60,000 nt of DNA from Nematostella vectensis (lineage: Eukaryota; Cnidaria; Anthozoa; Actiniaria; Edwardsiidae): NCBI RefSeq assembly GCF_932526225.1, contig NC_064043.1:2069501-2129500 (forward strand). Reading direction: 5' to 3'. Both the position numbers and the translations under genes were made by a program. This document shows positions 11,501-20,500 of this stretch, one piece after another (the stretch's first letter is position 1; every line of letters starts with the position of its first letter). The notes under the pieces are model-generated. The model was not told the DNA's origin and made no database searches. It was given only the letters and a program-made list of their open reading frames with translations.

Positions 11501-14500
11501 ATAGAGACCCTGAAGATGGTTAGTATCAGAAGAAGTGCGGCAAAGGTCCAGAGGTGGATCAAGGGGGGAGGGGTGGTAGCGATTAGAGACCCTGAAGATG
11601 GTTAGTATCAGAAGAAGTGAGACAAAGGTCCAGAGGTAAATCTAGGGGGGAGGGGTGGAGGGGATTATCGACCCTGAAGATGGTTAGTATCAGAAGAAGT
11701 GAGGCAAAGGCCCAGAGGTGGATCTAGGGGGGAGGGGTGGAGGGGATTAGAGACCCTGAAGATGGCGAGTATCAGGAGAAGTGCGGCAAAGGCCCAGAGG
11801 TGGATCAAGGGGGGAGGGGAGGGGATCCATGGAGGCTGTTTCTGGTGCCCCCAGCCCCATTAAACCTGGAATTTTAAAAGAAATAGACAGGAGCTAAAAA
11901 TCACCCGCTATATGTTCTGAATATTAATCCCCAAATCCAAGTTTGGACAGTAACTATGAAGAAAATGTGCTTAAATTAAAAAAACCGAGCTCCTTCTTAA
12001 TGTTGGTACCCCTCCCCGAGAAATCCTGGACAGTACCCTCTGGCGACACACCATATTTATTCGGAAAGGCGCCACAGACCTTATATGAATCAGTGGTTTT
12101 GCAATGTGATATAATAGTTTTTATATTTCCAGTCCCCTTGGTGCAGATGGCCCGCCCCCAGTACGTGGTCGAAGAAGGAGTGGGTCGAGTAAGTGTTGAG
12201 CTGCAGAGGACTGGCGACCCGTCAGTTGAGCTAACAGTCACGTGTGTGACACGTCACGAGACCAAACCAGGTCAGTGAGAGACAAGCGCACCCTACCCGT
12301 GATGCTTTTTGCTTTGGTGTGTATATTATATATATCTATATATAATACATATTATTATAAATGTGTGCTTATTATTGTAATTGTGTTGTCGTGACGGTAT
12401 CCCCAAGGACACATGAGCTATCCCATTTCCTGCCTAAAGCCCGACCAAACGGAGAAAAGAGTTGAGTCACTCTTTTTAGTTCTAAAATTTGAACATGTTC
12501 AAATTGAATGAGAGTGGATAAGAGTCGATGAGAGTGAGTAAGAGTCGATGAGAGTGTATAAGAGTCGATGAGAGTGTATAAGAGTCGTTGAGAGTGGATA
12601 AGAGTCGATGAGAGTGGATAAGCGAGTCGATGAGAGTGGATAAGCGAGTCGATGAGAGTGGATAAGCGAGTCGATGAGAGTGGATAAGAGTCGATGAGAG
12701 TAGATAAGAGTCGATGAGAGTGATAAGAGTCGATGAGAGTGGATAAGAGTCGATGAGAGTGGATAAGAGTCAATGAGAGTGGATAAGAGTCGATGAGAGT
12801 GGATAAGTGTCGATGAGAGTGCGTGACAGTCAAATCGTCATGAGAGAGGAAACTTTCATCGCATTTGCGTTTGATCGAGGCTTATTTGTAGAAAGTCCGG
12901 AAGAGTCACAAAATGTATCTAATAGTAGATTATTTATTACGGGGAAGCTGGCTTTGCCTCTTTAAGCGACAATCACTCGAAAAAGGCGAGAACGGTTAGT
13001 AAATGTGCGGGAATGCATTGTGGGTATGACGTAACAATGAGTGTCGTCTATATGCGGGAATGCATTATGGGTATGACTCAACTCTGAGTGTCGTCTATTT
13101 GCGGGAATGCATTATGGGTATGACGTAACTACGAGTGTCGTCTATATGCGGGAATGCATTATGGGTTTGACGTAACTACGAATGTCGTCTATATGCGGGA
13201 ATGCATTGTGGGTATGACGTAACTACGAGTGTCGTCTATATGCGGGAATGCATTATGGGTATGACGTAACTACGAGTGTCTTCTATAGGTTGGGCCACAG
13301 GGACACTGCCCGTCTCCATCCTGTCCTACTCGGATTTCGTCATGAGGATTGAAGGTCCATCTAGCGTCGTTACACTAGAAAAGGTACGAGGAGAGAGGCA
13401 TTCACCTTTATTAGGACCTTTTCGGGGTGGGGCAGTGGTGGAAAGAGAATTCGAGGGGGGAAGGGAAGGTGACTCCTAGAAAAGATACGAGGGGGGGGGG
13501 GAGGGGGTTCGTACGGCAGGGAAGGTGACTCCTAGAAAAGATACGAGGGGGGGGGGGGCAGGGGATTCGTACGGCAGGGAAGGTGACTCCTAGAAAAGAT
13601 GCGAGGGGGGGGGGGGGGAGGGGATTCGTACGGCAGGGAAGGTGACTCCTAGAAAAGATACGAGGGGAGGGGGGAGGGGATTCGTACGGCAGGGAAGGTG
13701 ACCATTAGAAAAGATGCGAGGGGAGGGGATTCGTACGGCAGGGAAGGTGACTCCTAGAAAAGATACGAGGGGGGGGGGGGGGATTCGTACGGCAGTTAAG
13801 GTGACTCCTAGAAAAGATGCAAGGGGAGGGGATTCGTACGGCAGGGAAGGTGACTCCTAGAAAAGATACGAGGGGAGGGGATTCGTACGGCAGGGAAGGT
13901 GACTCCTAGAAAAGATACGAGGGGGGGGAGGGGATTCGTACGGCAGGGAAGGTGACTCCTAGAAAAGATACGTGGGGAGGGGATTCGTACGGCAGGGAAG
14001 GTGACTCCTAGAAAAGATACGAGGGGAGGGGATTCGTACGGCAGGGAAGGTGACTCCTAGAAAAGATACGAGGGGAGGGGATTCGTACGGCAGGGAAGGT
14101 GACTCCTAGAAAAGATACGAGGGGGGGGGGATTCGTACGGCAGTTAAGGTGACTCCTAGAAAAGATGCGAGGGGAGGGGATTCGTACGGCAGGGAAGGTG
14201 ACTCCTAGAAAAGATTCGAGGGGAGGGGATTCGTACGGCAGGGAAGGTGACTCCTAGAAAAGATTCGAGGGGAGGGGATTCGTACGGCAGGGAAGGGACC
14301 AGGATTTTAGAGGTGAGGGACACCAATATTTAAACATGTGGCGGAAGTAACAATTTCGGGATCTTATCCCTTTCCTATTGCTCTAGTTCAAGGGGGATTT
14401 TATCCCTTTCCTATTGCTCTAGTTTAAGGGGGACCCCCCACTTTCTAGATTGTTATTGCTTTGTTATCACAAATGACAGAATGATTATGTTTGTAGATTA

Positions 14501-17500
14501 TTTGTAATCCTTTGATTAAGAACATTGCATTAACGTAGGAAAGATATATTAGAAATTGTTTTTCGCGGAATTTGTTTCGTGAATGAAAATAATATGATAA
14601 AATAGGTACAAACTCATCCAATAGCTGTGTATAAAATAGGTACAAACTCATCCAATAGCTGTGTTTAAAATAGGTACAAACTCATCCAATAGCTGTGTTT
14701 AAAATAGGTACAAACTCATCCAATAGCTGTGTTTAAAATAGGTACAAACTCATCCAATAGCTGTGTTTAAAATAGGTACAAACTCATCCAATAGCTGTGT
14801 TTAAAATAGGTACAAACTCATCCAATAGCTGTGTATAAAATAGGTACAAACTCATCCAATAGCTGTGTTTAAAATAGGTACAAACTCATCCAATAGCTGT
14901 GTTTAAAATAGGTACAAACTCATCCAATAGCTGTGTTTAAAATAGGTACAAACTCATCCAATAGCTGTGTTTAAAATAGGTACAAACTCATCCAATAGCT
15001 GTGTTTAAAATAGGTACAAACTCATCCAATAGCTGTGTTTAAAATAGGTACAAACTCATCCAATAGCTGTGTATAAAATAGGTACAAACTCATCCAATAG
15101 CTGTGTATAAAATAGGTACAAACTCATCCAATAGCTGTGTATAAAATAGGTACAAACTCATCCAATAGCTGTGTATAAAATAGGTACAAACTCATCCAAT
15201 AGCTGTGTTTAAAATACCACAGAGAGTTCCACCCTTCTCCCTAAAATTGGTGTGCTTTGATTTGCTTACTAGGGCAAGACCAGGGCCTATTGTCCCGTCA
15301 CAATTATAGACGACACACTTTACGAACCAGAAGAGAAGTTCCAGGTCTTATTGCTGCCATATATAGGGAGTCACGTGGATGGTGCACGTCAAGTGACTGA
15401 AGTTATTATTTCACCTGACAGATATGATGGTGAGTTAAAAAAAATAAGGTGTGTACAATGCATAGCTTGTTCGTTTATGACAATATCTTAACTAATAGAT
15501 GCAATTTCCTCATTTCCAAGTGACTATAAAAGGTGTTTCTAAGAACACGCAAATCAAAAACCAAACATTAGATTAACAGAAAGCATTCATTTCCATCGGC
15601 TTATTAAAGTGATAAACAAGGATATTTCCCCCTAAAATTGTTAATAAAGTATCAGGTGTTAATATCTGCATGGTGGTTATTTCGAGGTAGTCAGATTTTG
15701 CATCTAAACAATAACAAAGGATAGGCTGATCGACACTCTTTGAAAATAGTGCAATAAAAAACTTTAATCCTGCCCATGCAGGTGAGTTTGAATGGAATTA
15801 AATCGCGTTCACCTCTCTCTACAGAGCCCCAGGTGTTTTTTATGCGCCCGCAGTACCATGTGGACGAGAGTGCGGGGAGTGTTCGTGTGGAGATACAGAG
15901 GAATGGGACCGATCTTACTCGCTCCTCCTCAGTGTTCGTCAAAACGAGGCAGATGACGCCCAAGCAAGCGGAAGGTGACCGTCTATTTTACATCTGTAAT
16001 AGCACTTCCACAGACTTGTTACACCAGGCCCCTAGGTTGAATTTAGGGGGGGGTCTCGATCGCCTCTAATGCGTTTACCTTTTTGATGTTACGCAGGTTA
16101 CGAAATATGGACTTTTAGGGTGTCATTAACGCGTTTGTAAACAATACATACCTAAACATAATGCCCTTTCTTTGCAGCTCACAAAGATTACGTCCCGATC
16201 GCTGAGCTGGTCTATTTCGCGCCACACGTGACGTCACAAACTGTGCACGTGACCCTACAGGACGATACAGGGTCCCCGCGCGTTGAAGGGGAGGAGAGTT
16301 TCGAGATTGTACTCCGCATGCCTGTGAATACCAGGCTCGGTGTGACTCATACCGCTCTCGTCACGATCAATGATTCCTTTTCAGATCGTAAGTAGGGCTG
16401 TCATCACAGGGCATGTGGGGTGAGCCAATTTAAAGAATGTCAGTCAGGCTTTTAATCCTTGTCATGTCAATAAATACCAAAATGCAAAGTAAGATTCCTT
16501 TAATGTACGATTTGTGTGACATTTGCTATTGTGAAAATTATCCAATCGGTAAAGTACTGAATATTGATTTTTTTCTATTTGTTTGCAGTCCCCATTGTTC
16601 AGTTCCAAGAAAAGATTACACAAGTCCGAGAATCCAGTGGAGTATCACGTGTTCCCCTCGTGCGCAAAGGAGACCTGACCCTCCCCTCCTCAGTAAGGTG
16701 CTACACCCGCCAAGCATCTGCAAGAGCACAAGTGGACTTCACGGAAAGGGCGGATAGGGAGGGGTGGGTGGTGAGGTTTGCGGCAGGGGCGAGCAAGGCG
16801 TACTGTGAAGTGGAGATTAGGGATGACCACGTTTTCGAGAGAGAGGAGAGATTCCGACTAGTGATTAGAGCCGACGACCACAAGTCACGTATTGGGAGGA
16901 TGAATGAGACGATTGTTATTATCACAGACGCGGAGGACAGTGAGTGTCACTTAAAATCATTTCTCAAAATACTTAAGTAGGGTGCTATCCAGTGCTGGAG
17001 CAGGGTAGTATGGTTGCCGCTGTATCTTTGAGGCCTCCAGGGATAGTTGATAACCACTGATGAACCTTGCTGTCTTGTTACGTTTTTTTCATCAGCAATT
17101 ATCAACAATTTAACTTCTCGATAATTAAGTGTTTTTTTTTTCCCAGAACCCCTGATCTTATTCACCAAGAGGCGAATCTTTGTTGAAGAACCTTCATCAG
17201 AAGCCCAACAGACACAGGTGCACATTACCGTCCAGCGGACTGGCGACACAACGCATGCGTCACGCGTACGGGTCTTTACAGTCGATGGGACCGCAAAGGC
17301 TGGCAAAGACTATCAGCCCCTCGACAAGGTAACGATAAAGACAGACAGACGGACGGATGGACAAGGTAACGATAAAGACAGACAGACGGACGGATGGACA
17401 AGGTAACGATAAAGACAGACAGACGGACGGATGGACGGGCACTTCTTGTGATCTAGCTCGATTTAGCTGCTGATGATGCCAGGATTAATTGAATTTCACT

Positions 17501-20500
17501 TCTCTTTCCAGATTATCCTATTCAACGGGAGTCTTAGCACATTCGATGCCTCAATTCAAATCCTGTACAATTCGGCTCGTAAGATCCGTCGTGCATTCAG
17601 CGTGCGTCTGTTACACGAAGATGAAGACGACGTGACCGAACTTGGGCTGAGCAAGGCTGTCATCTACATAGAGAGGGCGCATAGCTCAGCTGTCACCTTT
17701 CCCCTCCCCCCTGAAGTAGTATCGTTGCGTCATTATGACGACGTCAGCAAATCTCCAAAAGAGGCTGCACCAGGGTACCCGGTTATCTGTGTAACGGTAA
17801 GCAAGGGACAGGGTACCCGGTTATCTGTGTAACGGTAAGCAAGGGACAGGGTACCCGGTTATCTGTGTAACGGTAAGCAAGGGACAGGGTACCCGGTTAT
17901 CTGTGTAACGGTAAGCAAGGGACAGGGTACCCGGTTATCTGTGTTACGGTAAGCAAGGGACAGGGTACCCGGTTATCTGTGTTACGGTAATCGAGGGACA
18001 GGGTGCCCGGTTATCTGTGTTATGGTCATAGAGGGACAGGGTACCTGGTTATCCTGTAACGATAAGAGGGACAGGGTAGAGAGGTTGAAGTGCATGTGAT
18101 GAGGCCCCTCCACTCCCTCTCTTGTCTACTCTCGTCTTATATCACATGCTTAATTTTATCTTAAAGGCCTGCGACCCAAAACACTCTCGCTATGCCGAAA
18201 CGGGATCCCTGTGTAACTCACAAGAAATAGACTGGAAACGAACCCAATATATCTGGTCCGTAGCACTACCAGGGCAAACTACCTTCAGTGACGTCACTTC
18301 CGGGACCTTCTTCGCCCGAAATGACGTCATCACCCTTGACAGCTTCTACCTAACACCAGGCTCTAGAGTGCGTTGCAGTGCGCGCGCCATGTCAAACCGC
18401 GGAGAACTGGGCTTAGTATCCAAGAGCTCTGCTCTAAATGTGAGTCATGCAAAGGATGGACTTTGCCCATCACGTGACCCTGATCACGTGGGTTCACAGC
18501 TTTTCACGGCAAGTATTGCCTTCACTGGCGCGAGGGGTGACGGGAAGGCTAATATGGTGCATATTAAAGTGCAAATTCCACACACGGACGGGATGGTACC
18601 GGTGATATCTACGAGACGTTTTACTATTCGGGATGTCGTCTCCCCCGGGATCATGAGAATTGCCGGGCATCGATGTTCAAATGTTGTAGACCTCCCGGAG
18701 ATGACTACAGCGTACGGTTTTCTGTCTGATGACCATAGAAGCCTGGCGCCCCGCCCGCATAGCGAGCCCTACCAGTACGACTCGGGCCTGCGCGGGAATA
18801 CCACAGTGAGGTTCTATAGAAATCTGGACATGGAATCATGCGTCTGGAACTTCGAAAGCTTCTTTGACATATCAGAGCTGACGCAAATATGCGGAGGGAG
18901 CATGGAAACGAACGAACACGTTGAGACGCTAACCCAATCCCAGATTGCACTGCGCGTGCCTCTTTATGTCTCTTACGTATATCAGTCGAAGCGTTCGCTT
19001 TCTGATTGGCTGCATTATGATCACGCCACTTTCCTGCGGCTGACATTAGTGTACGATACCGCTGTACTTCTTAAGGATGGAGTGCAGACACCTGCAGGTT
19101 CAACGGTCAGTGGAAGCTTATGGCTGACGAGCATTAGGATACGCGACTCGGATAAGAAGCTTGTGGTCACATTCAAGACTAAGACAAAGTTCAGGGGAGT
19201 GTTTCTACTGAAACGAGGAGGTAAGTGCATTTGATATCGGGAGCCAGCCTATTCCCAGGCATTCTTTATCCGGATTCCTGTGTTCGGAACCGTGAGGCAG
19301 CGTGGGGCCTGGGGCGATCATTTAGCTTTCCCTGTGTCATCTCATCTTGAGATAAGGTCACTCGGGATCCTGACCGTCAGTAATGGTCAGTCAATAGAGC
19401 TTGATTTTTTTATATATCTACTTCAAATCTTCCGCATCTAGATTCAAGGTCTACGCTTGTGTCACGTGACCACCCGGAGCTCAGCTTTACTCTAAAACTG
19501 ATTGCGAGCCAGCAAACATACGAAAGCCCTGAGCAGCGGTGGCAGTTTGTATCGGACTACGCCGTCAAAGATTACACCGGAAGCTATTACGTCAAACTTG
19601 TGCCGTGTATGGCAGGCGAGGTTAGTTTATATGGTGTTCAAGTGATAGGATTGGAAAGGGGGGGACTAGACTGTGAGTGTGTGTTTGGTGGAGAGGGGCA
19701 TGCTGGGGCCCATGAGGGGTGAATCAAATAGCGTCATCACTGTCCATCTTGTTTGTTGTTTGCTGTTTGTTGTTTGCTAGACGAGGGAGGTACGCCTGTG
19801 TCCAGTAAAGAACGGTGGAATCAGACTGAGAAAAACAGGGCATGGTTTGAAAACTCTTTGTTCCTCCGATGGAATGAGTGCGCGGTTTAAGAAAAATGAA
19901 ATATACTGTGAGGTCTGGTGACTTTAACAAGTCTTTGTGCCAAAAAACTCTTTGCTCCTCCTATGGAATGAGGGCGCGGTTTAAGAAAAATGAAATATAC
20001 TGTGAAATGTACTGTGTGGGACACGATATATTTCCCAGTTTATCGGAAATTTAAGTCGAATAGGAAGGATATCTAGAGAAATTACAATATTTTTAACGGG
20101 GTTTTCTCGATTTTCTTGCAGGATGCATCGTACACGGATCCTCCCGTCTGTACGGTCAAGGATCTCATCACATTTAATCTACCAATTAGATTCCAGCAAA
20201 TACCAGATCCAGTCCCCGCGCAGTTCACTCTAGCTGTTAAGTTTCTTCTCATGTCGGAGAAGGACTTGTGGATGAGGGGAGACTTGCGTAATATAACCGC
20301 CGGTGGCATGGACAACGCCTTCACTAAAGGTTACATTTTATGCAATGTTCTGTACATGTCGGTATTTAATATTTGGGTTGTGTCATGATTAAATCAACTT
20401 TAAGTAATGGTAGAAGTGATGATGACGATGATGTTTGCAATAATGATTGACTGATATCTATCAGCTGCTGCTGATGAAATGCTATCACTGCTGGTTTTGG

